From Jeotgalibacillus sp. S-D1 (GTDB taxonomy: Bacteria > Bacillota > Bacilli > Bacillales > Jeotgalibacillaceae): 64,000 nucleotides of DNA. The stretch spans positions 248,001-312,000 of the forward strand of contig NZ_SMZR01000003.1 in NCBI RefSeq assembly GCF_004358665.1, read 5' to 3'. The notes beneath the pieces were generated by a model. It did not search any database. It was not told the DNA's origin and was given only the letters and a program-made list of their open reading frames with translations. Shown here one piece after another: positions 15,253 to 23,631 of this stretch (position 1 is its first letter; each line of letters opens with the position of its first letter). The translations under genes were made by a program, and so were the position numbers.

Positions 15253-16701
15253 TTACTCTTCCGTATGAGTAATTGACTGTAAATAAAACAGTTCTCCTCT
15301 TACACCTTCTGAATAAACAGTTGAAATGTTATCAATAAACATACGGCTTGTGAAAATTGTTTGACCTTCATCACAAAAGATCTCAATACTTGAAGAATCT
15401 ACGAATATACGAATGATATGTTTCTCTTTTTTCAGCCTTATCGCATACCTTTCGGTTCCAAAACGGTCTGCATAAAGATGAGTCATGTTTGAACGGTCCA
15501 AACAATATTCCTCTCCATTAGATGAGAAGGTGACAGAATCTTCATTATCATTTTCAAATGATATCTTAAACGATTCCTCAACCATCACTTCAATTTCAAA
15601 TGCACGTGAAAACAAGGTATGCTCTTGACTCAATTTTTCATTTCTAATCCTTAAGTTTTCAAGCTCTTTAATCGGATTTTGAATGAGACGTTTTCCGCTG
15701 ATTGTAATTTCCCGTGGGATGGTTAGCATGTGTGCCCACATATTTGAATCTGTTGGGTAATTACTTTTGGAATTTCCTAACCAGCCGATCAATATCCTTC
15801 TACCTTGAACGTCTTCATAAGTTTGAGGAGCATAGAAGTCAAATCCCTTATCAAGCTCTATGAATTCCCTCCCATCGTATCTCAATTGCTCTGTGTCGAG
15901 AATAGCACTGACAGCGTAAACGACAGAAAATACATTATTAAAGTTGTATTTATCTTTATTCAAATCTCCTTGAGGAGAAAAAATCAGGACACCTTCCCCG
16001 TCCTTCTCATAATAATTGGGGCACTCCCACATATAACCTGGATTTTCAATTTCAGTTTTTATAATCCCCTTATAATTCAATTCTTTTATAGATGACCCAC
16101 TATATAGAGCTAATGCACCTTGTTGATTAATTGTTTCTCCCCCAACTAACATGTGATAGATTTTTCCCCTTTTGAAAACGACTGGGTCTCTAAAATTATG
16201 TGTAAATTCCGGAGCAGGATCATTAATAATAGGAGCATGCTTCGTTATGTTTAAATTCTCGTCCATCGAGGCATATACTTGGCTCTGAATGATCTGACCA
16301 TCTTCCCCAATTTTATTTCCAGTATAAAAAAGTTGCAGATCTTTTCCTTCAAGAAAGCCTGAACCAGAAAAGCATCCATGCGAATCATAGTCCCTGTCAG
16401 GATAAAGTGCGACTCCGTGATCTTCGAAATGAACAAAATCTTTTGTCGACAGATGGTACCAATGCTTTAGTCCATGAACCGGCCCAAGTGGAAACCACTG
16501 ATAGAAAATATGATGACTCATTTTATAGTAAGAGAGACCATTCGGATCATTTAAAAGTCCATGATGCGGCGCTATGTGATAGGTCGGATAAAAAGGATCC
16601 TGTTTCGTTTTTTGCTCAATCATCTCTAAATATTGATCAGATACATCCTCCATCGATAAAAATCGATTCTGGTGATTTGAAAAGTCAATACTTTGTAACA
16701 T
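15253..16701 (-). CDS. scrB: Sucrose-6-phosphate hydrolase (GH32)
   Basis: A 482-residue cytosolic glycoside hydrolase of family 32. It splits sucrose-6-phosphate into glucose-6-phosphate and fructose. The catalytic motifs are intact: nucleophile Asp52 in LLNDPNG, transition-state-stabilising Asp172 in FRDP, and acid/base Glu226 in WECP. The C-terminal beta-sandwich (FVDSSSIEIFCDEGQ) is typical. A GAAAGGAAG site precedes ATG. It follows the sucrose PTS gene by 26 bp in one operon, so its substrate is supplied directly by uptake. Also called sacA in Bacillus. Confidence 0.95.
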   Translation of the reverse strand: MLQSIDFSNHQNRFLSMEDVSDQYLEMIEQKTKQDPFYPTYHIAPHHGLLNDPNGLSYYKMSHHIFYQWFPLGPVHGLKHWYHLSTKDFVHFEDHGVALYPDRDYDSHGCFSGSGFLEGKDLQLFYTGNKIGEDGQIIQSQVYASMDENLNITKHAPIINDPAPEFTHNFRDPVVFKRGKIYHMLVGGETINQQGALALYSGSSIKELNYKGIIKTEIENPGYMWECPNYYEKDGEGVLIFSPQGDLNKDKYNFNNVFSVVYAVSAILDTEQLRYDGREFIELDKGFDFYAPQTYEDVQGRRILIGWLGNSKSNYPTDSNMWAHMLTIPREITISGKRLIQNPIKELENLRIRNEKLSQEHTLFSRAFEIEVMVEESFKISFENDNEDSVTFSSNGEEYCLDRSNMTHLYADRFGTERYAIRLKKEKHIIRIFVDSSSIEIFCDEGQTIFTSRMFIDNISTVYSEGVRGELFYLQSITHTEE

Positions 16702-16727
16702 TAAAGGCTTCCTTTCTTTTATTGACT

Positions 16728-18134
16728 TTAGTCGACTTTTTGTTTTAAGGCTGGTTGTTCAACTTCTTGTTTTTCACGATAAGCAAAGAGTGTGATTAAA
16801 AACGATGTGGCAAGAGCAACAAGAATGACGAGGATGTATTGGAAAAAACCATCTCCAATATAAAGCAGCAATCCTGGTAACATTGTAGATCCTGTTCCAG
16901 CTGCAGCAATCCCCAGGATGGAAGCAAGACCGCCTCCCACTGCTCCACCTAAACAACCATAGAAAAAAGGTTTCACTTTGGGAAGATTAATCGCAAACAT
17001 AACAGGCTCAGTGATTCCAAAAAAAGCAGGAACAACAGAGCCAAACATATTAGAGCGTTTAATCTTATCTTTCTGTTGAAGAATTACGGCAATCGCAGCT
17101 CCTGCCTGACCTGCAATGGCAGCTGTACCAATTGGGTTTATCAGATCATATCCAGTTTCAGCTACCATTTTAACCGTAATCGGTACAATTGTATGATGCA
17201 TACCAGTAATGGCTAACAACTGAATAGCTCCACCGTAGATAAATCCACCGACCCCGAATGGCAACTCAAAAAAGTACATAATGCCAGAAGTAATCAAATT
17301 TTCAATTCCTAAAATTAATGGGCCGATCATGACTAATCCTAAAACCAATGAAATCAATAAGGTGATGAATGGAGTCAAAATTAAATCTAATACATCCGGA
17401 ACAATTTTACGTGAGCTTTTTTCAATACGCGCTGCAAGCCATCCCATAAAAACTGCGGGTAAAATAGAACTTTGCATGCCAGTGATTGGTATATCTAACC
17501 CCAAAACTGTAAGTAACAATGGATCAATTTCACCAAAAGATACTGCCCATTTGTCCGGCAGCTGCGGAGCAACCAGCATCAGCCCGAGCGTGACACCAAT
17601 AACAGGAGATCCACCGAAATTCTTCATTGCTGACCAGGTTACAAGAACAGGTATGAATGTAAAAGCGGTATCTGTCAGCACTTGAGAGAGAATTATTATA
17701 GTATCTGATAATTCCATGCCGAATCCATTTACTAGCAGGCCACGAAGTCCCATCAGGAGACCAGTTGCAATTAAAACAGGAATGATCGGAATAAAAATGT
17801 CAGCAAATGTCTTAGTCAGTAGCTGTATCTTCGTTTTGTTGGAATTCACTTTCGGTTCTTTTTCGTTACTTAATTCTTCAGCCGCCCCTTCTTTTACTAA
17901 TTCTGCAAATACCTTGTTTACGAAACCAGTACCTAAAATGATTTGATGCTGACCACTTTGAAAGAAATAACCGCTAACCCCTTCAATTAAATCCAATGCT
18001 TGCTTGTCAAGTTTTTGATCATCATGCAACTCAACTCTCAGTCTTGTGGCGCAATGTGACATCCGATAAATATTCTCTTTACCGCCGAGGGCTTCTAAAA
18101 CTCTACTGGCAACTACTTTGGGGTTCTTCGCCAT
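16728..18134 (-). CDS. scrA: PTS sucrose-specific EIIBC component
   Basis: A 468-residue fused PTS enzyme. The EIIB domain (residues 1-85) has the phosphorylated cysteine Cys28 in MSHCATRLR. The EIIC domain follows with about ten membrane helices and the GITEPVMFAINLP motif of the glucose/sucrose superfamily. There is no EIIA domain, so phosphate must come from an EIIA encoded elsewhere. An AGGAGG site lies seven bases before ATG. It imports sucrose as sucrose-6-phosphate for the adjacent hydrolase. Two repressor operators and a consensus promoter lie directly upstream. Confidence 0.95.
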   Translation of the reverse strand: MAKNPKVVASRVLEALGGKENIYRMSHCATRLRVELHDDQKLDKQALDLIEGVSGYFFQSGQHQIILGTGFVNKVFAELVKEGAAEELSNEKEPKVNSNKTKIQLLTKTFADIFIPIIPVLIATGLLMGLRGLLVNGFGMELSDTIIILSQVLTDTAFTFIPVLVTWSAMKNFGGSPVIGVTLGLMLVAPQLPDKWAVSFGEIDPLLLTVLGLDIPITGMQSSILPAVFMGWLAARIEKSSRKIVPDVLDLILTPFITLLISLVLGLVMIGPLILGIENLITSGIMYFFELPFGVGGFIYGGAIQLLAITGMHHTIVPITVKMVAETGYDLINPIGTAAIAGQAGAAIAVILQQKDKIKRSNMFGSVVPAFFGITEPVMFAINLPKVKPFFYGCLGGAVGGGLASILGIAAAGTGSTMLPGLLLYIGDGFFQYILVILVALATSFLITLFAYREKQEVEQPALKQKVD

Positions 18135-18162
18135 AACTTTTCCTCCTAAACTTAATAATTTA

Positions 18163-18180
18163 AGTGGAAACGTTTCCACT
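18163..18180. promoter_or_regulatory. LacI-type operator O1 of the sucrose operon
   Basis: AGTGGAAACGTTTCCACT is a perfect 18-bp palindrome about 30 bases before the PTS start codon. It nearly repeats 40 bp away, close to four helical turns, so two repressor dimers could bind on the same face. The nearby LacI-type repressor is the likely ligand. Confidence 0.85.
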
Positions 18181-18194
18181 ACAGAGTCTAAAAT

Positions 18195-18229
18195 AAAAGC
18201 TAAGTGGAAACGTTTCCATTTCAGCTTTT
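18195..18229 (-). promoter_or_regulatory. Operator O2 embedded in a terminator-like hairpin
   Basis: AGTGGAAACGTTTCCATT (18203-18220) is the second operator. It is enclosed by AAAAGCT and AGCTTTT, and in leftward RNA the whole forms one hairpin followed by TTTTATTTT. So the element may act as DNA operator and also as leader hairpin. The RNA role is inference. Confidence 0.6.
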
Positions 18230-18230
18230 T

Positions 18231-18255
18231 AAAAAAGCGACTTCATAAATCGCTT
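18231..18255 (-). terminator. Short terminator-like hairpin just downstream of the sucrose promoter
   Basis: In leftward RNA AAGCGA pairs with TCGCTT around a 13-base loop, followed by TTTTTT. It may serve the upstream repressor gene, whose stop is 50 bases away, but it also lies within the first ~30 bases of the sucrose transcript predicted from the promoter at 18268-18296. Confidence 0.6.
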
Positions 18256-18267
18256 AAGTTGCTATTT

Positions 18268-18296
18268 ATAATATCTTCTTATAAAAATAATGTCAA
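18268..18296 (-). promoter_or_regulatory. Consensus sigma-A promoter of the sucrose operon
   Basis: On the minus strand TTGACA, a 17-bp spacer and TATTAT. The -35 begins eight bases after the repressor stop codon, and both operators lie downstream of the start site, which implies roadblock-type or start-site repression. Confidence 0.85.
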
Positions 18297-18303
18297 GACT
18301 TAA

Positions 18304-19275
18304 TTATTTTGTTGATGTACCTTCATAAAATTCAACCGGCAAGACCAACTTGTCCTCAGTAGGTTGCTCATTAATAATGTTAATAAGCGCTTCAGTCGCT
18401 TTTTTAGCCATCATTTGGACAGGTTGCTTAATAGTCGAAAACGTTAACTCTTCTTCCTTGCTTGCTGTGATCCCATCGTAGCCGATTACCTGAACATCAT
18501 CAGGAATCAATAGCTTTTTTTCCTGTAAAGTTTTCATAACAATTTTGGCCCATTTATCATTCATAGCAAAGATACCATCCACGTCTGCATGCTCATCTAA
18601 GAATTGAATGACATTTTTACGAATATCATCAACGGGTTCGTTCAGTTCGAGAACATGGTAAGAAATTTTTTGTCTTTTTGCTTCATCTTCAAATCCTTGA
18701 CGGCGTTTCATCGATTCATTCTTAATATCCGATACGCTTCCTAGATAGGCGATTTTCTTACAATTCCTCTTTATTAACTCCGATGCTGCAATCCTACCTC
18801 CTTTTTCATTGTCACTTGTGACATAAACAACATTTTCTGTAAAATGTCGATCAATGCTTACAATCGGCAAATTGCTGGTAATATATTGATCAAGGTCTCG
18901 ACTGTACGTAATCACAATTAGTCCATCGATCTTATTTTTTTCCAGCATCTCTATATAATTAATTTCATTCGTTACATCACTCTGGGAATTACATAAAATC
19001 ATCTTATAGCCATTTTCAGAAAGTGTTGTCTCTACGTGATAGGCAAATTTCGAGAAAAAAGGGTGCCATATAGTTGGCACAATTAAAGCAACTGAACACG
19101 TCTGCTGCATCTTGAAATTTCTGGCCACTTCGTTCGTTTTATAATTCAATGTTTCAATCGCTTTTTCTACCTTCAGACGAGTAGATGGTTTTACAGGACC
19201 ATTTTTATTAATAACTCTAGACACAGTCCCAAGGCCAACCCCAGCTTCTTTAGCTACGTCCTTCATATTAACCAA
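18304..19275 (-). CDS. scrR: LacI-family repressor of the sucrose operon
   Basis: A 323-residue LacI-family protein with helix-turn-helix NMKDVAKEAGVGLGTVSRVI at the N-terminus and a sugar-binding effector domain. I start at TTG, six bases after AAGGTG; an ATG seven codons earlier lacks a Shine-Dalgarno sequence. It sits immediately upstream of the PTS and hydrolase genes in the same direction but is separated from them by a strong promoter. The two TGGAAACGTTTCCA palindromes there fit a LacI-type repressor. Sucrose, or a product of its breakdown, is the probable inducer. Confidence 0.88.
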   Translation of the reverse strand: MVNMKDVAKEAGVGLGTVSRVINKNGPVKPSTRLKVEKAIETLNYKTNEVARNFKMQQTCSVALIVPTIWHPFFSKFAYHVETTLSENGYKMILCNSQSDVTNEINYIEMLEKNKIDGLIVITYSRDLDQYITSNLPIVSIDRHFTENVVYVTSDNEKGGRIAASELIKRNCKKIAYLGSVSDIKNESMKRRQGFEDEAKRQKISYHVLELNEPVDDIRKNVIQFLDEHADVDGIFAMNDKWAKIVMKTLQEKKLLIPDDVQVIGYDGITASKEEELTFSTIKQPVQMMAKKATEALINIINEQPTEDKLVLPVEFYEGTSTK

Positions 19276-19345
19276 TGTTTCACCTTCTCTAATCATTTTT
19301 ATTGATAATAGTTTATCACAGATCGTGTAAACTTGAAGATGATCA

Positions 19346-20452
19346 TTATTTAAAACCTGATTCTATTTCTACACGATCTAACCAATCAATGATTTGCGAA
19401 GAAATCTCGTGGTTGTTCTTATCGACCATCAATAAGTGGGAGTTTCCGTTAATCCCTTCTTCTGTTAGTTCCAACACTTCACCTGTACCGCCATTTTCAT
19501 TAATCATGTCAACGGTCGTTTGGACCGCTTCCAGACGACTTACCTGATTACGTGATTCAAGGTAATCTCCGTAGACGGCAAGGTATGGGATTTCTGCGAA
19601 TGTGTCCTCTACTTCCTCTTCGTCTGTTGGGGAACCCACTGGTTCAATCGCAATAAGCCCCTTAACCAAATCGGGACGTTGACGCGCTACTTCATAACCA
19701 ATTTCGCCTCCCATCGAATGAACCATTAATAAAGCAGGTCCTTTGTCTTCTAGTAAAGAAATCATATTATCTACTTCTTGTGGATTAACCCGGGAAGTTC
19801 CTCCTCCACCAGCATCTTGTCCCTTTCCACCACGGACGTTTTCACTGTTGCCGGTAGAATCTGAGCCGCCTCCAGTGCTTATTTGCATGGGAATGCTCGC
19901 GTAGAATTGCTCAAAAGAGTCTGCGGGAAATTGTCCGTCTGGATAAGGTTCATCCGAAGCGGAACCTAATCCCCAGCGCTGCCAGATCGACTGAGAATCC
20001 CATTTAGACATAGAGGTGCTTGACTCTGATTCTGAAAGACCGGCACTAGCAAGATCTGAGGTATCTACGGTATAAACAGGATAGCCAGCTTGCGCAAAAT
20101 AATAGGCCCAGCCATTACGATGATCTGGAGTACTCTCGTAAATGTTTGCCCCGAGCCCCAAGCCGGGAACCATGACCACAGGCGTATTGGCCGATTCATG
20201 AGGAATAAACGAATGGATCAGAGACTGAGTATCCTGGGAATCTCCTACGTAGAAATTATCCATCTCTTTGAGCGTGACGCTATCTTCACCCCCTGCGCCA
20301 GCATCAGATGAACCACTCGTATTAGTGGGACTTATTTTCTCTATAGTTTGGTTATCTTCTGTCTCCTCTTCTTCAGCGCTTGTATTGGTACAAGCACCTA
20401 GTACGATAAGGGCGGTCATAAATGTTGTGAATGTGAGTGATATTTTCTTCAT
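19346..20452 (-). CDS. Lipoprotein alpha/beta hydrolase (lipase-like)
   Basis: A 368-residue protein with a lipoprotein signal (lipobox VLGAC, Cys21), hence anchored outside the membrane. An acidic, Ser/Gly-rich linker to about residue 65 precedes an alpha/beta hydrolase fold: VVMVPGLGLGANIYE (oxyanion region), the nucleophile elbow VHSMGGEIG and a late His in GNSHLLMVDKNNHE. A Gly/Ser-rich insertion lies around residues 200-225. The substrate is unknown. It follows the MacB-type ABC genes with a 104-bp gap that holds a palindrome, so it may belong to the same regulon. Confidence 0.8.
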   Translation of the reverse strand: MKKISLTFTTFMTALIVLGACTNTSAEEEETEDNQTIEKISPTNTSGSSDAGAGGEDSVTLKEMDNFYVGDSQDTQSLIHSFIPHESANTPVVMVPGLGLGANIYESTPDHRNGWAYYFAQAGYPVYTVDTSDLASAGLSESESSTSMSKWDSQSIWQRWGLGSASDEPYPDGQFPADSFEQFYASIPMQISTGGGSDSTGNSENVRGGKGQDAGGGGTSRVNPQEVDNMISLLEDKGPALLMVHSMGGEIGYEVARQRPDLVKGLIAIEPVGSPTDEEEVEDTFAEIPYLAVYGDYLESRNQVSRLEAVQTTVDMINENGGTGEVLELTEEGINGNSHLLMVDKNNHEISSQIIDWLDRVEIESGFK

Positions 20453-20486
20453 AAAGATCGTAAAACTCCTTTTCTGTTTAGTGTTT

Positions 20487-20503
20487 ATTGGAACTGTTCC
20501 AAT
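20487..20503. promoter_or_regulatory. Perfect palindrome upstream of the hydrolase gene
   Basis: ATTGGAACTGTTCCAAT: eight-base arms around one central base. It lies 34 bases before the hydrolase start, where a repressor or activator dimer could sit. It has no U-tract on either strand, so a terminator is unlikely. The binding protein is unknown. Confidence 0.5.
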
Positions 20504-20556
20504 TTAGGGGTCAGTTCAGCCCTCTTTATCCTTATCCATCATTCGGGGTAGTCACT

Positions 20557-21252
20557 TCACTTAACTATCACTTCTTTAAGTCTTTCCTTTACCATTTTCT
20601 CTTTGGTAAGGGTAATCTTCACATCGGAATTACTTGCGATGCTTTGGTCATGCGTGACTACAATGACGCATTTTCCTTCCTCATGGGCAAGCTTTTGAAG
20701 TAAGGTGATGATACTTTTGGCTGTTTCTTCATCCAAGTTCCCTGTTGGCTCATCTGCAACTATCAGGTTTGCAGGCGTAGAAATAGCACGTGCAATGGAT
20801 ACTCTTTGCTGTTGCCCTCCACTAAGCGTTAGAACTTTTTGATGAGCCTGTTCTTTTGTGATGCCTACTCTCTTCAGTAAATCAAAAGCGTATTGCTTTT
20901 TATTTTGATGCTTCACTCCTGTTATTTCCATTCCAGTTATTACGTTTTGAATAGCCGTCATGTAAGGAAGAAGATTATAGGACTGAAACACAATGGAAAC
21001 ATATTGGTTCCGAAATCTGGTTAAGCCAATTTTACTCAAATCAGTTCCTTCATATAGAATCTTCCCAGAACCAGGTATATCGAGCGCAGAAATCAAGGCT
21101 AGAAATGTGGTTTTCCCAGATCCTGATGGTCCCACAATGGTATAAAACGTACTCCTTTCAAATGTAATGTCCACATTTTTTAGAATAAACTGTTGCTTGG
21201 AGCCTTGTTTGTACCAATAACTTACTTGTTGTAAGGATAATAACTCACTCAT
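20557..21252 (-). CDS. ABC transporter ATP-binding protein (MacB/LolD-like)
   Basis: A 231-residue ATPase. Walker A is GPSGSGKTT, the signature is LSGGQQQR, Walker B is [12 protein letters not shown], and the switch His is in VVTHD. It is of the MacB/LolD type that pairs with FtsX-like permeases, and it lies 10 bp after such a permease gene. Such systems export peptides or lipids, or act as mechanotransmitters in antibiotic or antimicrobial-peptide defence. Divergent genes for a two-component system suggest stimulus-dependent control. Confidence 0.93.
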   Translation of the reverse strand: MSELLSLQQVSYWYKQGSKQQFILKNVDITFERSTFYTIVGPSGSGKTTFLALISALDIPGSGKILYEGTDLSKIGLTRFRNQYVSIVFQSYNLLPYMTAIQNVITGMEITGVKHQNKKQYAFDLLKRVGITKEQAHQKVLTLSGGQQQRVSIARAISTPANLIVADEPTGNLDEETAKSIITLLQKLAHEEGKCVIVVTHDQSIASNSDVKITLTKEKMVKERLKEVIVK

Positions 21253-21262
21253 AATGGACCTC

Positions 21263-22711
21263 CTAGTCTTGATTAGTTAAAATTGTTTTGGGATTCATCC
21301 GGAGAATACTTAAGACAGGTACAAGTGTTGAAACTATAATACAAAGCAATCCTATCCCAACCATCAATATGATATTTGCAGCGGTAACACCAATGGAAAT
21401 TTCTTCTATGGTTTGGACGTCCTGGTTCTGGATATTGCCTCCTGCTTCCATTCCCCCCATCATTCCTCGCCTTTTAGCAAATGATTGTGGTTCGTCACTT
21501 TCTTCCGTAGCAGTAAGCTCTTGCTCTAGTAATTGGTTCCCCACTGCGTCTGCCACATAGTTGCCTGTAATAAGGGATAGACCCATAGCCAATACCGCTA
21601 CAATCAATATTTCTACAATGAATTGTCCAACTAATTTTATTCGTTTCTCTCCAATGGCCAATAAAACGCCCATCTCATACTTTCTTTCTCGAATTGTCAT
21701 CATGACAATCAAGCCTAAAATAATTGATCCGGCTATGGTAACAAGTAATACTATCTTGTTAGAGAAAGAAGATACATTTTCGATTGGTCCCATCATTTGT
21801 TGATAGAGCTGATCATTCGCATTTAAAATAAACGTATCAAAATCAATGGTGCTTTCACTTTTTGCTTCCTCAATGAACGCATCAATGTTTAAGGGATCAT
21901 TTATATAATAGATTGCCTGATCAATGATACCTTCTTCTCCCTTGAGTTGATTTGCTACCTCTATCGGTACATAAATTGAGTTATATGGGTTCATCGATAA
22001 GATTCTTTCTGCTTGTGGAGGTACTTCTTCACTAGTAGAATAAATACCTTTGATTTCAAGCGTTACCGATTCTTCAGTTTCCTCTGATGTAACGGAAATT
22101 TCATCGCCTATGGACCAACCATTTTCAGATGCCAGATTTCCCTCCACCATGGTGACCTTTTTTCCTGCATCATCTGCTGTAAGGTGTTCTCCTTCTACAA
22201 TTTCAGATTGGCCATTTATAAAAGAAGTAGCCGCATCACTATATAAGACTCCTTGGACATCCAAATCAGCATTACTGCCGTTCCCCATTCTGCCAGGCAT
22301 TATGCTTCCTTGGTCTTGACCATCTTCTATTGTACTTTCTTCTCTCTCTTCTGCTCCGATCGCCGTGAAATCATTTGTCATGGCACTAGTCGCAGAATAA
22401 AAGTTAAATCCTTCCACATGCTCAGAATCAATAAGTGATTCTGCATCCTCTATATCTATGGGAATGGTTTGGAACATGGCTTGTTTTCTTCTCTCAGTCA
22501 CTCCATTTTCCACCAGGCTTTGTCGATCGACCGTTAACGTGACATCTCCACCCAGTTCTTGTCTTGCCAAAATACTAGACTCCTCCGCAGCTGTCTGAAT
22601 CGTTAATCCTGTTAATACAAATACTGATATAACAGCAAGTACTACGAGAAGGATAATGCTTTTTCCCTTTCTGACAGTTACACTCCAATACGCCCTTTTG
22701 ATAAAATTCAA
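21263..22711 (-). CDS. FtsX/MacB-type ABC transporter permease
   Basis: A 482-residue permease: one N-terminal helix (SIILLVVLAVISVFVLTGL), a large extracytoplasmic MacB-type domain (about residues 45-320) and three C-terminal helices with the FtsX-domain motif RERKYEMGVLLAIGEKR. The start is TTG nine bases after GGAGG; an earlier GTG precedes that site. It forms the exporter with the adjacent ATPase. The extracytoplasmic domain contains a Met/Gly-rich stretch and no recognisable ligand motif, so the substrate is unknown. Confidence 0.88.
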   Translation of the reverse strand: MNFIKRAYWSVTVRKGKSIILLVVLAVISVFVLTGLTIQTAAEESSILARQELGGDVTLTVDRQSLVENGVTERRKQAMFQTIPIDIEDAESLIDSEHVEGFNFYSATSAMTNDFTAIGAEEREESTIEDGQDQGSIMPGRMGNGSNADLDVQGVLYSDAATSFINGQSEIVEGEHLTADDAGKKVTMVEGNLASENGWSIGDEISVTSEETEESVTLEIKGIYSTSEEVPPQAERILSMNPYNSIYVPIEVANQLKGEEGIIDQAIYYINDPLNIDAFIEEAKSESTIDFDTFILNANDQLYQQMMGPIENVSSFSNKIVLLVTIAGSIILGLIVMMTIRERKYEMGVLLAIGEKRIKLVGQFIVEILIVAVLAMGLSLITGNYVADAVGNQLLEQELTATEESDEPQSFAKRRGMMGGMEAGGNIQNQDVQTIEEISIGVTAANIILMVGIGLLCIIVSTLVPVLSILRMNPKTILTNQD

Positions 22712-22848
22712 TCTCCCACTCCTCCCATTTTTCACTTGAATAATTGGTTAAACCGTCATCCAATTTGATTAATCATTGACTCCTCTTTTTTAAAACAAGC
22801 TATAGTAAGTATTATGCGAAACAAAACTGATATGGTACTTAAAAGAAA

Positions 22849-22909
22849 CTGAAAGTTAGCTGAAAATATATTACTATATGCCTTTTCCCCTCTATAAAGA
22901 GGTTACAAT
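22849..22909 (+). promoter_or_regulatory. Probable response-regulator binding site and promoter
   Basis: CTGAAA occurs twice, 11 bp apart (22849 and 22860), in the direct-repeat geometry used by OmpR/PhoB-type dimers. A TACAAT -10 follows at 22904 with a poor -35, as expected of an activated promoter. It would allow autoregulation of the two-component genes and perhaps control of the divergent ABC operon. Confidence 0.5.
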
Positions 22910-22947
22910 AACGATGAAAAGGTAAATTGAGAGAGGGACATTGGGAT

Positions 22948-23631
22948 ATGAATAACCAAAATATTAAAATACTGCTCGTAGATGATGAAAAAAATATTTT
23001 GCAATTTCTTGAGCTTGGTTTATCAAATGAGGGATATAAGGTAAAGACAGCTGCAGATGGAATTATTGCCATAAACCTTATACCAGACTTCCAGCCGCAA
23101 GTCGTCATATTAGATGTGATGATGCCTGGGGTAGATGGTTTTGAGGTGTGTAATATGATAAGAAAGAGCGGTGTCCAAACCTCCATCATAATGCTGACGG
23201 CAAGAGATGAGGTCGCCAATCGAGTAAAAGGCTTAAAAATTGGAGCAGATGATTACATCGTAAAGCCCTTTAGCTTTGAAGAATTATTAGCCCGTATTCA
23301 AGCCCGGGTCCGAAACCAATTTCCAAACCATTTCGGTGAAGTCATTTATGGTCCCTTTCGAATCGATGATAGAAGGCGAGAAATTGAGTACAGGGGCAAT
23401 GTACTCTCCCTCTCTCCAACAGAATATGAATTATTGAAGTATCTCGTATTAAATCACGGGATGGTCGTGAGTAAGCTATTGATTTTAGATAAGGTATGGG
23501 GGTATACCTTTCAGGGAGAAGATAACATAGTAGAAGTCTACATCCGTTCCTTAAGGGAAAAGCTCGGTGATAAAAAGCATCAACTCATTCGGACGATTAG
23601 AGGGTCTGGATATAGGTTGGATTTATCATGA
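22948..23631 (+). CDS. OmpR-family response regulator
   Basis: A 227-residue two-domain regulator. The receiver (residues 1-120) has the acidic pair DD near residue 12, phosphoacceptor Asp56 in ILDVMMPG, conserved Thr in MLTARDE and Lys in VKPFSFEEL. A winged-helix OmpR/PhoB DNA-binding domain follows (LSPTEYELLKYLVLNHG, IRTIRGSGYRL). The start is the ATG ten bases after GAGAGGG. The stop overlaps the kinase start by four bases. It diverges from the ABC transporter genes, its likely targets. Confidence 0.95.
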   Translation: MNNQNIKILLVDDEKNILQFLELGLSNEGYKVKTAADGIIAINLIPDFQPQVVILDVMMPGVDGFEVCNMIRKSGVQTSIIMLTARDEVANRVKGLKIGADDYIVKPFSFEELLARIQARVRNQFPNHFGEVIYGPFRIDDRRREIEYRGNVLSLSPTEYELLKYLVLNHGMVVSKLLILDKVWGYTFQGEDNIVEVYIRSLREKLGDKKHQLIRTIRGSGYRLDLS

